Below are positions 46,982 to 59,400 of a stretch of DNA of 64,000 bases, piece by piece. The stretch is from Ottelia alismoides (Eukaryota; Streptophyta; Magnoliopsida; Alismatales; Hydrocharitaceae): positions 671,001-735,000 of the forward strand of contig JAZKJV010009620.1 in NCBI GenBank assembly GCA_037367405.1, in the 5' to 3' direction. How positions within the stretch are numbered: position 1 is the stretch's first letter; the number at the start of each line of letters is the position of its first letter. Under the pieces are notes generated by a model. That model saw only the letters and a list, made by a program, of their open reading frames with translations, was not told the origin of the DNA and searched no databases. A program made the position numbers and the translations under genes.

Positions 46982-48903
46982 ATGTCGTCATACGGATGGT
47001 TTAGTCGGGATCTCGCCGACTCCCACATCGATTCCGTGTCACCGACATCTTCAATAAGGAGGGGTGATCTCCAAGAAGTTAGTTCGGATCTTGCGAATTT
47101 CTCATTGGACTCCCCTATTCTCTCTTCTTTCAACACTTGCCTTTCACCAATAAATCTGATGTTCGGGATGGACTCGCAACCCGAATTAGCTCTTCCCCTT
47201 CAAATAAACCGGGATTACTCTTGTCCCCGAATTAACCCTCTGTGAATGGAGATCGATTTCAGTCAATATCCTATGCTCCATTCACAATATTATGGGATTG
47301 ACCTCAATTCCAGATTCATCTCAGCAGGGTGTGCTCAGGAAGATAGTGATCAGGGTTTACTCCGTCATGCAGATTCTCCACCTGATCACGATCCAGAAGT
47401 TCAAGTTCATTCCGGAATGACTCCGACTGGAAGAGGAAAGGGACCACAGCCCCAAATTGAAGCTGAAGCCAATCCAGGGGAAGGGCAATACACCACACAG
47501 AATGAGGTCAATAGTCAGCTGCTGGCATCCATTCAAGCCATCCAGCAACAGTTGACTAACCAAGCCTTGGACCAGACCGCCTTCCAAGAAATGCTGAATG
47601 ATCTGAGGAGAAGGGCCGACGTAAGAGATGGTCGCAGGGAGGATGATCCCAATAAAGAGTTCAATTTTGAAGAGGTTAGAGATGAGTTCTCAGTGGGAGG
47701 ACCAGAATTTGACGTAGCGGGCGCATACCCACTGCAGCCAAAGCCTACGCTGAAGGAAACATACAATCCTGGAGCGGGTCGCATCAATGAGTGAATCTAG
47801 ATTCCACATATTCATGCCCACTTCGAGATGAAGCTGCAGTTTCTATATCTGCTTCCCACATTCCACGGGAATACCACTAGGGAGCCCTATATTCATCTCA
47901 AGAAGTTTGGCCGCATTTGTGCTACTGCTCACTACCCTGGAATTCCTTTGGGGGTAGTCAAGATGACTGCCTTTCCCTTCAGCCTGCAAGATAAGGCCCT
48001 ATATTGGGTCGACCACCTAGGGAAGGTAGTCACGACCTGGGAGGAGCTGAAGTCCGCATTTCTACATAAATTCTATTCTCTCGGGCGATTGAATCAAATG
48101 CATGCCCGTATCTCCAGTTTTTGCCAACAACCCCACGAGACTATCCATGAAGCGTGGGAGAGATTCAATGATCTTCAGGAAAAGTGTCCCCACCATGAAA
48201 TCCCAAAGACCAGCCTTGTGCAGCATTTCTTTGGTGGGCTCACACTTGAGAGCCAAAAGCTTGTAGATGCCGCTTGCGGGGGTTCCTATTTCAATAAGGA
48301 CGAGGATTTGGTGTGGAACGTCTTTGAGGAAATGGCTGAAGGAGAAGTCGCTCAATCCTCGTCCCGAGTAAACATGAAGATGCCGACTTCCATCAACAAA
48401 CCAGTAAACATGGCTTGTCACACCGAAGATAGGGATGAAATATCCAACTTGAGTATCATTGGGAACCATTTGTCCAAGGTGGACATCGTTGAGAAGAGGT
48501 CGCAGGACCTCGAGAAATTATATGTGATCAAGAAGAGGACCCAGGGCTTGGAAAAGCTCGATTTGATCTCCCAACAGCTGGAGCAGCTCGTTCGTGCGTT
48601 GAATGCCAACATGTGCAACGTTGTGTCTACTACTGGCGAGCCGAACACTAAGAAGAAGGAGCCTACAATGCAGCAGAACCCTCAGCCAACTCCACCGTAA
48701 CCCCAACCTGTTCAACACGTGTATTTCGTGCAGGTTCCAGAGCAGCCCCAGCAGCCTCAGACACATATGGTCGTATATCAACCTGAGTCCCAGCCAGCCT
48801 ATTCCGAGCAGCTTTCTCCACCCCCGCCACTGATACAGGAGATCAATGGCGTATGGAACAACAAAGCACATCTGACCCGTCCTCAGGGACATCCTCCCGG
48901 GTC
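46982..48903 (+). pseudogene. gag: gag of element B (matrix and capsid part)
   Basis: Gag forms the virus-like particle. One reading frame runs from the ATG at 46982, chosen because it follows the predicted splice acceptor and opens the frame. Stops interrupt it at 47243, 47792, 47798 and 48698. The retrotransposon gag domain lies at 47828-48340: LPTFHGNTTREPYIHLKKF, AFPFSLQDKALYWVDHL, ITTW-like TTWEELKSAFLHKFY, HEAWERFNDL and CPHHEIP are the family landmarks in order, ending with DAACGGSYF. A charged, coiled-coil-like stretch follows, then a Pro/Gln-rich region. A shift to the next frame occurs near 48.9 kb. Confidence 0.9.
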
Positions 48904-50096
48904 AGAACATGGGCAACATGCCCTATCACCAGCATCAGCAGGGTGGGAGACCCTTCCAGCCCTCATAGCAATACCAGCCTCCATCTCACGGTAACACGTG
49001 TAGGTAGAATTACCAGCACGGTCCTCAGCAGTCCGGATATCGAGGACAAGGATACCATCAGCAACCGGCTGCCCCATACAACCAGCAGAACTCACAGTAT
49101 TCCTCCAATCCACCTCCTCACCAATTTTCTCAGGGTTACCAGTCGCAGTCTAAGTCGTCACACCAGCACTCTAGGCCCCAGCAGGGGGATTCTTCTGAGA
49201 TTGTGCCGGTTAATCCGGACATGGCCTGCCTTGAACAATTAATGAAGAACATGACTGAGATGACCCAGAAGATCGACGACCTGACGGCTGCCAAGACTGT
49301 TATACCAGCCCAGGTCGAGGCCAATCCGAATAACTTCCTACACAAGGAGCAGGTAGCCGGCAGTGTCCAACCCGATTCAGGTGAATTAAATTATTTTTTA
49401 TTTAATGCTATTACTCTCAGGAGCGGTAGGACACTCCAGCCATTAGCGACAGCGAAGTGAAAGCATCTTGTATTTGACGGGGAATCATCAACCCAGCCAG
49501 CATGAGGGTCACACAACATTTTTCAAGGAGCACCACCTGTAGAAAATTCACAAAAAATTGAAGAAAACAACAAAACACAAAAAGAAAGCAGCAACCACGG
49601 TGGAGATAGGCCAGCATTGGAGACGTCTGCACCTGCTACAGAGCTAGTTTCAGATAGAAGGAATTTTGCACCTGCAGCGGATCCAATGCCAGCATTTGAA
49701 GCCCGGCCCGCCGATTTTGGTCCACATCTTGTAGCTGATTCTGTTCCTTTTTGCCATCTGCCTGTACACACCAATATGGACAATATTTTGAATGACATTG
49801 TTGGAGAGTTTCTAAATATTCCTTTTCCAGAAGCAATGAAAAAGCACAAAAAAATAAAAAATTTGAAAAATACTTTGTCTGATCCTGCTATCATAGAAAT
49901 TTTCCAGAATTTAGTATTGAACATGCCATTGATGAAGGCTCTTGAGTACATATCATCAGTAAAGAAAGGATTGGAAGATGCATGTACAACCAAGCGTAGG
50001 CCTCACCCTCACAACTCCAGGAACAAAGGTGGCAAACCCGAAAAGCATATCCTTACAATGGCCACAGTTAATGCAATCAGAAACCTCCCGGATTAA
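48904..50096 (+). pseudogene. gag: gag C-terminal region of element B
   Basis: Gln/Pro/Tyr-rich repeats (QQPAAPYNQQNSQYSSNP and similar) followed by a segment with MACLEQLMKNMTEMTQKID and LNYFLFNAITLRSGR, which precedes the protease in Athila Gag-Pol. A second block, NIPFPEAMKKHKKIKN to MPLMKALEYISSVKKGLED, corresponds to the conserved helix before the protease. Stops at 48966, 49458 and 50094 are in frame. No CCHC zinc knuckle is visible. Confidence 0.8.
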
Positions 50097-50930
50097 AAGC
50101 CAGATATGGGAGCAGCTCTTGTACGATGTCAAATGTTCAACCAGGAATTTGAACGAACAATTCTCGACAACGGGTCTTCCGTCAACCTGATGCCAGCCTC
50201 ACTGCTTACAGAATTCAGGCTAGGACCACTCAAGCCTACAAAGATGATTCTACAGTTTGCAGAAAAATCAGTCAAGCGGCCTAGGGGCCTGTTGGAGGAC
50301 GTGATAGTTACGGTTCGGGGAAAGCAGTTCCCGACCGATTTTGTGGTACTAGATATGGACGTCCCCGCTCCATTGCTCCTTACCCCAATCATACTTGGAA
50401 GACCATTCCTGCAGACGTCAAACGAAGTAGTGAACTATGGGATGGGAGAAATCACTTTTGGTGCTGGTAATGAAACAATCAGAGTGAAGACCCTGCCTGA
50501 GAGAGCACCAGCCGAACGAACATCTGCATCATATGCAAGGGTGATTGATTATTCTGACAATTGCGACTTTCTAGCAGAATCTCAAGACACCAACTTATTC
50601 TTGGATGACAATGATATCCATGAACTCCTTTGCCCTGAGGAGGGAGTGGAGACCGCAATCAAATTCCCCCTTATCGATCAAGATGAGGAACTCACAGATG
50701 TGTTGAATGAGGCTACCGTGGAGGTGATGTGCCTTCAAAACCAAGAGCAAATTGTTGAAGAATCTTGTGATGAAGAGGAAATCATTGAAGCATTCTGCCA
50801 AAATCTCAGTGAAGAGGCAGAACAAAGTATGGTGGACACCGAACAGATGAAAGAATCGCCGCCTGCATTAATAGCTGAGGTCACCTCTGAAGCAGCTCAG
50901 ACCCCGCTAGAGTTGAAACCCTTGCCCTCA
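50097..50930 (+). pseudogene. pro: Aspartic protease and acidic linker of element B
   Basis: The protease matures the polyprotein. Catalytic motif LDNGSSVNLMP with the Asp codon at 50166-50168, then RPRGLLEDVIVTV, FPTDFVVLDMD and the C-terminal LTPIILGRPFLQT that closes the fold. The frame is open throughout and continues into RT. After about 50560 an acidic linker with many Glu and Asp residues has no recognisable domain. The catalytic motif is D-N-G-S-S, where Athila relatives more often have D-L-G-A-S. Confidence 0.88.
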
Positions 50931-52060
50931 AACATGAAATATGCCTTCCTTACGGGAGAACCGAACATGTTCCCGGTCATTATCAATGCACACCTGACCG
51001 AAGACCAAGAATCTCGTCTGATGGAGGTTCTTGAACGCAACCGCAAGGCGATAGGTTGGCGAACTTCAGATCTCCATGGGATCAAACCATCACTATGCTC
51101 GCATCGCATTTTTCTGGAAGAAGATTGCAGGCCCTCTCGGGAACTTCAGAGAAGATTAAATTCTAACCTACGGGAGGTTGTTATGAAAGAGATTCAGAAA
51201 TGGTGTGATGCGGGATTCATTTATCCCATCTCCGACAACAAATGGGTGAACCCTCTGCATGTTGTGCTAAAGAAATCAGGGATCACCATTGTGAAGAATG
51301 ACAAAGGAGAGGAGACCGCAACCAGAGTACCAACCTCTTGGCGAGTATGCGTGGACTACAGAAGACTTAACCTCGCCACCAAGAAGGACCACTTTCCTTT
51401 ACCCTTCATCGACCAAATCTTAGACAGATTGGCGGCGAAGGAATACTTTTGACTCTTGGATGGATATTCTGGATACAATCAAGTTGCTATTGCTCCTGAA
51501 GATCAAGAGAAGACTACGTTCACCTGTCCTTTTGGTACATATGCCTTCAGACGGATGCCGTTCGGTCTTTGCAACGCCCCAGCCACATTTCAGAGGTGTA
51601 TGCTTGCAGTTTTTGCCGATATGGTGGGCAACTTTCTCGAGGTCTTTAGGACGATTTTTCGGTCTATGGGGATTCATTCGATCAATGTTTGGAATATTTA
51701 GACCAAGTTTTGCGGAGGTGCTGCGAAGTAAATCTTGTGCTCTCATGGGAAAAGAGCAATTTCATGGTGACCGAAGGAATCGTGCTGGGTTACGTTGTTT
51801 CTAAACGTGGCATGGAGTTTGATCCAACCAAGGTGGAGGTAATTTCCAAACTTGAGCCACCTACAACAATTAAACAAGTCAGGTCATTCTTGGACCATGT
51901 CGGTTTTTACCGATGATTCATCAAAGATTTCAGCAAACTGGCTAAACCGTTGACTGAATTGCTCGGCAAGGAGAATGAATTCATTATAGATGATCGTGTG
52001 CTCCTTGCCTTTAATCAGCTGAAAGAACTCATCACACAAGCCCCTGTCTTGTAGCCACCA
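50931..52060 (+). pseudogene. pol: Reverse transcriptase of element B
   Basis: Copies element RNA into DNA. Landmarks: VNPLHVVLKKSGIT (51248), WRVCVDYRRLN (51340), PLPFIDQILDRLA, a stop at 51450 after KEYF, LDGYSGYNQVAIAPED, YAFRRMPFGLCNAPATFQ, then the active site. At 51648/51649 one base is missing within the F-x-D-D codons, shifting the frame from 3 to 2. The thumb continues as LDQVLRRCCEVNLVLSWEK, LGYVVSKRGMEFDP and FLDHVGFYR, with stops at 51914 and 52052. Length is normal for a gypsy RT. Confidence 0.93.
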
Positions 52061-52525
52061 ATTTGGACTCAGCCTTTTGAGATAATGACCGATGCATCAG
52101 ATTATGCCATTGGTGTTGTACTTGGGCAGAGGAAAGATAATGTACCGTTTGTGATTCACTACGCTAGTCAAACGATCGATGAAGCCCAGCGAAACTACAC
52201 TATCACTGAAAAGGAGCTGCTAGCAGTAGTTTTTACCTTGGAAAAGTTCAGATCCTACCTCCTTGGATCCAAAGTATCCATTTACACTGATCATTCAGCC
52301 ATTCGGTACTTACAGCAAAAGAAGGATGCCAAACCACGGCTTATTCGATGGATCCTTCTCCTCCAGGAATTTGACTTGGAAATTAAAGATAAACCTGGGG
52401 TAAAGAATGCGGTGGCTAATCATCTATCAAGGCTTCCTGAGCCGGAATCTCCTGAGTTGAACCTGCAGCCAATCACAGAGACCTTTCCAGACGAGGCAAT
52501 TCTTTCAGTCACCTCGCTTCTGTAG
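52061..52525 (+). pseudogene. pol: RNase H of element B
   Basis: Removes RNA from RNA-DNA hybrids. [15 protein letters not shown] holds the first catalytic Asp, [19 protein letters not shown] the Glu, and [17 protein letters not shown] the second Asp; the domain ends [13 protein letters not shown]. It is open from 52085 to the stop at 52523, where the frame is lost before integrase. Confidence 0.93.
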
Positions 52526-53671
52526 TAATGCAGACATCGTGAATTATCTGGTGACCAAGAGAATCCCACAAGATTGGCTGAAGTTGAAAATAGACAGATT
52601 CTTTCTAAAATCCATTTCTACCAGTGAAAGGATCCGTATTTATTTCGTGAGGGGGCAGACTATATCTGGAGAAGGTGCGTTCCTCGGGAGGAAATTCCAA
52701 GTGTCCACGCTTTATGTCATGAAAAAAAATCTAGAGGACATCATTCAGGCAGACGTACGACAGCAAAAGTTCTTCAAAGTGGCCTCTGGTGGCCTTCACT
52801 ATTCAAAGATGCAGATGATTATGTCAAATGCTGCACTGACTGTCAAAAGATGGGCGGAACCATAGGAATGAGAGACACGATGCCTCTGAAATTCATTCAG
52901 ATATCAGACGTCTTCGACGCATGGGGCATCGACTTTATTGGCCCATTTCCCAACAGCCAGGGCTATGAATATATCCTGCTCTCTGTCGACTATGTAAGTC
53001 GCTAGGTGGAGGCTATCCCTGCCCGAACCGCCTACAGTATGACTGTCTATTGATTCTTGAGAGATTACATCATAGCACGGTTCGGGATTCCCAAGATTAT
53101 CATATCTAACGGGGGTAGTCATTTCATAAATAGAGAGGTGAAGAAGCTGACTCAAGAATTCTGCATTGAACATCGTGTTGCTTCACCCTACCACCTGCAG
53201 TCCAATGGCTTAACTGAATGTTCAAACAGGGAGATCAAGACAATTCCACAGAAGCTTGTGCGTCCGGATTGCAAGAACTGGTCTCAACTGCTTGATTCCG
53301 ATCTTTGGGCTTATAGAACAGCGTACAACTCACCCTTGGGAATGTCTCCCTACCGCCTTGTGTATGGCAAGCCATGTCATCTGCTCGTCGAATTAATTCA
53401 CAAATCTTTATGGGCCATCAACATCTGTAATTTGGATTCCGAGCAAGCAGGTAAGAACAGAAAATTGGATCTGAACAGATTATTGGAATTCAGAGATTAT
53501 GCATATGAGAACAGCGTGATGTACAATGAGAACGTCAAAACGTGGCATGACAAGCATATCTGTCGCAAGTCCTTCGAGCCAGGTCAGAAGGTATGGTTGT
53601 TTGATGCGAAATTAAAGATCTTTCCAGGCAAATTGAAGAGTAAATGGACTGGGCCGTTTTTGGTTAGGTAG
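52526..53671 (+). pseudogene. pol: Integrase of element B
   Basis: Inserts the cDNA into the genome. After a frame change near 52.65 kb, the zinc finger reads CHEKKSRGHHSG and KCCTDCQKMGG. The core starts WGIDFIGPFPNSQGYEYILL with the first catalytic Asp. Stops follow at 53006 and 53051. At the second catalytic position the codon at 53108-53110 is AAC (Asn) in SNGGSHF. The Glu is kept in GLTECSNREIK. The rest runs through LLDSDLWAYRTAYNSPLGM and GQKVWLFDAKLKIFPGKL. Confidence 0.93.
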
Positions 53672-53875
53672 GTACGTGACAACGGAAGTGTGTTGATATC
53701 TAATCTGTCAGCTGACGCACAGCCATTTGTAGTCAATGGACAGCTTCTGAAGCCATACCTTGAACATGATACATTCATGGATGTCGCTGACTCGATTCAA
53801 GTAATCTATAGGGATGAGCCGGATATCTCCAAAGAGGCAGAGGAAGGCCAAGCAGAGCAAAACATTTTTGAATGA
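53672..53875 (+). pseudogene. pol: C-terminal end of the B polyprotein
   Basis: After a stop at 53669 the same frame continues through ADAQPFVVNGQLLKPYLEHD and ends at a TGA at 53873. The G-rich motif of the integrase tail is present, but there is no chromodomain. Confidence 0.75.
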
Positions 53876-56405
53876 CTTTTTTTTTTCTTTTCTTCTTTTC
53901 TTCTTTTCAGTCTCTTTTATCTTATTCTACCGACATGATGTCATCCCTTTCATCACTACTACACTTAGGATATACTTTATCCTAAGTATAGGGGGGATGT
54001 GCATCCCGAGTTGTTCATATCCACTTTCATATCTTTTCTTCTTTTCTTCTTTTCCTTGTCTATTCTCTTCATCTATCAAAAGGTGTCGCCCCTTGTAGAC
54101 AGTCTTCTATACTTAGGACGTACTTTGTCCTATGAATAGGGGGGTGTGCACCCCGAGTTTCTCGATTCTTTGATCCTCTCCATTGTCTCCTCTTCTTGTC
54201 TATACTTAGGGCTATCTTACCCTAAGTATAGGGGGAGACAACCTAAGTATGATCTGTTCATTCCCACCCTTGACCCTCCCTGCTTTGTGTACAGTCTGCT
54301 ATCTTAGGATTATTTGATCATATGTATAGGGGGGACAGTCAACTTCTTATTCGTTCCTCACTTTATTCGTTTATTCTTTAGACTTGTTTATACTCAGTAC
54401 AAGTTATTTCTTCTCTTTGCTCTCCGATCTATGAGGACATAGCTCAAGCTAAGTATAGGGGGGTCGTATATACTGCGTATATACTTTAGCCATAACTCGT
54501 ACTTTCGTATTTTCTTAATATTATAGCTAATAATTCTCTAAAATTCATTAAAAACCCAAATAAAAAGATGTTGATTATTCCTCAAATTCTTTCTGTATTT
54601 ACTGATTAATAAATCATGTGAAAATGTTTTTTGCAAAAAGTTTGAAAAATAGTTTGAAAATCCTTGTGAAAATATATTTTGAAAACTATTTTGAAAACGT
54701 TTTGTTACATGTTTTCAACCTTTGTAAAAGTGTTGTTTGTAAAATTTTTTTTCTTTGTGTGAAATGAAATGTTTGAAAAATGATTTGCAAATGGTTTGAA
54801 AAATGGTTGCAAAAATATTTTGAAAAATCTATCTATATTGTTTGAAAAACCTCTGCAAAATTATTTTCAAAGGTGTGTACATGTTTGTAAAATGCTTGTA
54901 AAAATTATTTTGGACTATAGTTTTCAAAAATTATTTGTAAAATGATTTTCAAATAAGTTTGAGGAATATATACATCACACTAAAATCCACTATATATACC
55001 TATAAAATTGATCACTTACCCTGTAAATTCTTAAAATCCACTTCGTGTAAATATGAGACGCATCCCTGTGTAAATATTCTTCACCTAGTTTTTATCCAAA
55101 GACATTTTGTTTTCAAAAATACCAAAAAACATTTGCAAAATTAAAATACCAAAACATTTGAAAAACCTTTTTGAAAAATACAAAAAATGCATATGCATCA
55201 TCATCTTTTCAAAAATCCATAAAAAGTTCAAAATCCCTGACAATTGCATCACAAAAATATTTTTTGCATCGCATTTGCATAGCATTAGCATTTTTTGGAT
55301 TGAGTTTGATAGTTGAACAAGTCTAAGTAAAATCCGGAGATTATAGCTCGGTTGGACCTTAAAATCTACCTAATAACAGGAACCTTATAGGAACTGAGTT
55401 TGAGGTACTTAAGGTCTAGTTGACTTAATTCTTTGAGGATCACGACACTTGGTTCAATGGATTCTTGACTGCCTAAGTAGAGTACTTCGGAGCACACGCA
55501 CGACTCTTGTTGATAATAACCTAACTTGGACATCTGCACCTTTCACGTGGCTCGACTCAGTTGGGGTGGTGAGGGGATTGGATTTGCCGGTATGAGATGC
55601 ACACAAGTGGAAACACTTGTCCTCCTCTAGGGAGGGAAGTGCACCCCAACCCGTACAGTGATGAGGATTTCTAAAGACAGGAGAGTGTGGGTTGCAATAA
55701 AGCTTCTAAAGAGGGATAGTCTACTGGCTTGAGAGGAAAAACTCCTTATGTAAATGCTGTTGTGAATAGTATTTCAAAAAAAAAGAAAAAAAAAGAAAAG
55801 AACAGGCTTGTACAAAAATAAAATGCATTCAAAAGTATGTGAATATGTTGTAAAGTCAATAAGCAAGCTTGAGTCCAAAGTCATATATGTGAGCCTGCAG
55901 CTGGATGACTTGACTACACTAGTCTTGCATCCTAGGATAGGTAGCTACACTGGCTACCGTCCATTCTTCTCTTCACCCCCTCCTCTTGAGCTGGTTGCCA
56001 CTTGAACTTAGAAGGGAATACCCCGCTCCTCGAGGAAGGAGTTACTGGATTGGGGAATCATTGGGTTGTCATACTGGAGAAGACAATCTCTTTGTAATTC
56101 TAGTTGGGGAGAGCCACTATCACTTACACTGTACGAGTCAGATTCAAAGTCGTAAGGGTTTGCGTATGAGTTGAGATATTTCTAACCTGGCTATTGAGGA
56201 GACTTGGGCAGAGTTTTGGAGTTCTCGAAGGCTGTTGGATTTCAAATTCGGTTCTCATTAAGGTTCCGCCCAGACTAAAATTCCAAAGGTCCGACTTAAG
56301 CTCCAAACTTTGATTTTGCGAAGGCAAGTTTTGATAATAAAATTTAATCCACATTTCTTCTTTTTCTTTTCTTTGTTTTTCTTTTATTCACTTATTGCAT
56401 AAGTG
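53876..56405 (+). other. 3' UTR of element B
   Basis: Non-coding 2.5 kb. It starts with PPT-like modules (53963-54456), followed by an AT-rich part with degenerate TTTGAAAA and TTTGCAAA words (about 54600-55320) and a mixed terminal part with direct counterparts in A (1-820) and E (38984-39530). No env-like frame, signal peptide or membrane protein is present. Confidence 0.85.
53963..54456 (+). repeat. Five hairpin plus G-run (PPT-like) modules of element B
   Basis: Module 1: arms 53963-53972 and 53978-53987 (10 of 10), six Gs at 53991-53996. Module 2: 54107-54119 and 54127-54139 (11 of 13), Gs 54139-54144. Module 3: 54200-54211 and 54220-54231 (12 of 12), Gs 54231-54235. Module 4 near 54299-54336: degenerate. 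Module 5: CTATG-AGGA-CATAG (54429-54442), then CTAAGTATA and six Gs. In modules 1 and 2 the G run can also pair with a downstream CATCCC or CACCCC. Confidence 0.92.
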
Positions 56406-56440
56406 TTTGCTAGGGACTAGCAAAGGCAAGTATAGGGGGA
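56406..56440 (+). promoter_or_regulatory. PPT of element B with preceding hairpin
   Basis: TTTGCTAG-GGA-CTAGCAAA (56406-56424, eight-base perfect stem), then GGCAAGTATAGGGGGA directly before the 3' LTR. Confidence 0.92.
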
Positions 56441-59400
56441 TGATGAATCTACGTTTCATCATCTTTATTCTATCATTTTGGCCTTAAAACCCCTAGTAAA
56501 TGCGTGTAAGTACTGTTAATTTAGGCATTTTAGCATTCATGCATCATTGTGTAAATATTGTATGAAACGTGGTTTTTAATCCCAAAATTATAGAATAAAG
56601 AAAAGAAAAGAAAACGAATAAAATATTGTAAATATTTTATGACCCAAAACCCCGAGACCTAGGCATCTCGATGACTAGGTCGACAAGGAATTAAGTAGGG
56701 GGAGATATGGGCCAAAATACAATAAAAATACTTTTATTTCAATCTTTATTCATTTTGGGAACTATTTTTAGTTCCACTTTTCACACTTCAAATAAAGAAA
56801 CTTTGTACATGAAAGTTGTAGATAATTAAATAAATAAAAATACAAAATTGATTTCACTCAAAAATAATGTACAGATAAAAAGTTATGGACTGAATAAAAT
56901 TCCAGAATCCTAACTTCTCAGACCTGTATCTCTCAAATAAAAACTCGAAATGTGTCAAACTCACTTTTAATTGCATATAATGTAAAATAAGCTATTTAAT
57001 GGCGGTGGTTTCGCATTTAGCGGAGCTACTATTTGAAAGTTGAGATTTGGACTCCTATTATATACTTGTACATATTAAAATATTTAATTTATTATTTATT
57101 CATTATTTTTATATTTTTATAATTTTATAATTTTATAAATATTACTTATAATATATATGTCCACTAAAATAGTAATAAAAACCTAAAGAAAATATAAAAT
57201 AAAAATATTTGTATATATCATACATAGATATCATACTTGTATATATTCCTATAGTATTAACACTTCTATCTTATTAAGTGTATAAAACACTTCAGAAAAA
57301 TAAAATAAAAATACTTTTAAGTGTATAAAAATATTTTACAAATTTATAAAATAATAAACAAAAATAAATAAATCAAATATACAAGATAAAAAATAAAATA
57401 ATAAAATATATAGAAGAATATACCTATAAAGGCTATAAAAGGTAACTTCTAAATTATTAATCTAGAAAAAATAAATAAAAAATTACCATAAAATAATTTC
57501 TAAAATAATAAATAATTTTAATTTAATAGACTAAACTTAATAAATTCAATTACTATTTTGAAATGATTTTTGAAGTATTTTCTAGGGGATTTTTCCTGTT
57601 GGTCCACGTGGACCAACCAGGTTGGTCTGACAGTTGACCTCCGGTCAACTGTCTGACCTCCTCCTGTAGATTGTCAGGACGTTGTTTTTTGCCATCTTCG
57701 AGGATTTTTACAGATCACGTCTTGCATCCTTTGGCAATATGGTCTTCGTGACTTTTTATCCTCGAAGATCGGTGATACACGCCCAGATGAAATATTGGGC
57801 TTTGGATCACTGCTCCGCCTCGTGCGCCTCGTTCTTTGACGCCACTTCATCAACCCTACAAAAGGACGTCCCCGACTTTCCTTCTCTCTTGATCACTCTT
57901 CCTCCACCTTCACTGAGTGTGCTAGTGTTCTTCGAGTACCTGGTGACAGCAGCCACCCAGAGCACTCCTTCGTGTGGAGGTTGGCGTCGAATCGAGGTTG
58001 ATCCATTCCCTCATCGGAGCTCCGCCGCGAGCTCGCTCCGTCGTCTTTGGTGAGCCTTCCTCCCTTCTTTTTCCATTTTTATGTAGCTTAAGGTTAGCCT
58101 AGGTTAGGTCTATAACAGATTATCGTTCCGATTGGTATTTTGTCGTGAATCCGCTCTCGATTCCACGACGGAGCTCTGCTCTGCCTCCGACTTCTGGCCA
58201 CCTCCGTCATCCACAGCCTACGTGATCACCTCCATCTCCTTCTTTGTCACTCCGTCATCATGAATTACCCATCCATCCACCTTGATCTCGCCCAGATCAA
58301 GCTACACGAGCCCCGTTCTCCGCCGACCGTCGGAGCTCCACGCTCGAGCCACAAACGGCTTCCATTATCCCTCAAAACGCCACACCGGGCTTCGCCTTTT
58401 TGCTGTGCTTCTAACCCTGCAGGAAAGAGCCCAAGAGGAGGCTCCTGTGAGCCTCTACTACCCCGGGAAGCACGTCCCAGGTCATCTCCGCTGTCCGGCA
58501 AAGTCTCGCCATCTCAGCTCCGGTTGAGACCCTCGTTCGACGCGGAGCAACCCCAGGAGTCTTTTGCCCTTACTCCTGGGCCGTGAGAGGTCGTGTGTCG
58601 GCCACCATCGTCGCTCGAAGCGACCTTCAGGCAAAGTTCTTCCAACGCCTTCCACGACCGTCCGATCAAGAGCGAGCACCAGATTCACCCACAGTCGTTG
58701 GACTTTCGAGAGCAGCGGTCGTCAGATCACATCAGAGCTTCCAATCTCCGCCGTCTGCTGCGAAGGGGTATCGCGCGCCCTCGTCACGCCACGTGTTTAA
58801 GTGAACGGCGCTGAGTCGTTCGATCGTGCCTAAGGTGGGCATTTTGCAAATCAGCCCCGCCTATTTTGCGTATTTATTATTTAATCTAGAAACTTTTCCA
58901 GGTAGTTGTTTAACTTTTGTAATAGTTAAACTTAGGCCCCTAACCTTTTTTAGATTTGCACTTTAGTCCTCGGCCACGTCACCTCACGTGACGTAGCACG
59001 TGGTTTTGGGGATTTTGCACTAATGTTCCTGAACTTTCTGATAATTACAATTATACCCATGTGCGTAGTTAAGTGAATATATTTTTGGGTTATTTGCACT
59101 CCCATCCTGACGATTTTTGTTATTTTGCAATTATACCACTATGAACGGTAGAACACGTGCTTCGCGTGATTTTTCTTTGGTAAAATTACAACCAGGCCCT
59201 TGAACTTTGCTCTATTTACAGAAGTTCCCTGCTAGAAATGTATTTTCTCTTTGTTGATTCTATTTATTGCATGCATCTATAATTTCCTAAAAAATCCACA
59301 AAAATCATTGTAACCTCCTTTTGTAGTGTAGTATAACACATATTTTTATTTTGCATTGTTATCGCAGTTTATTATTTATAAAAATTCAAAACACGCATTT

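Noticed and set aside
53876..56405. Search for an env-like gene between integrase and the PPT of B
   Set aside because: No frame longer than about 95 codons, no signal peptide and no membrane segment pattern; the region is non-coding.
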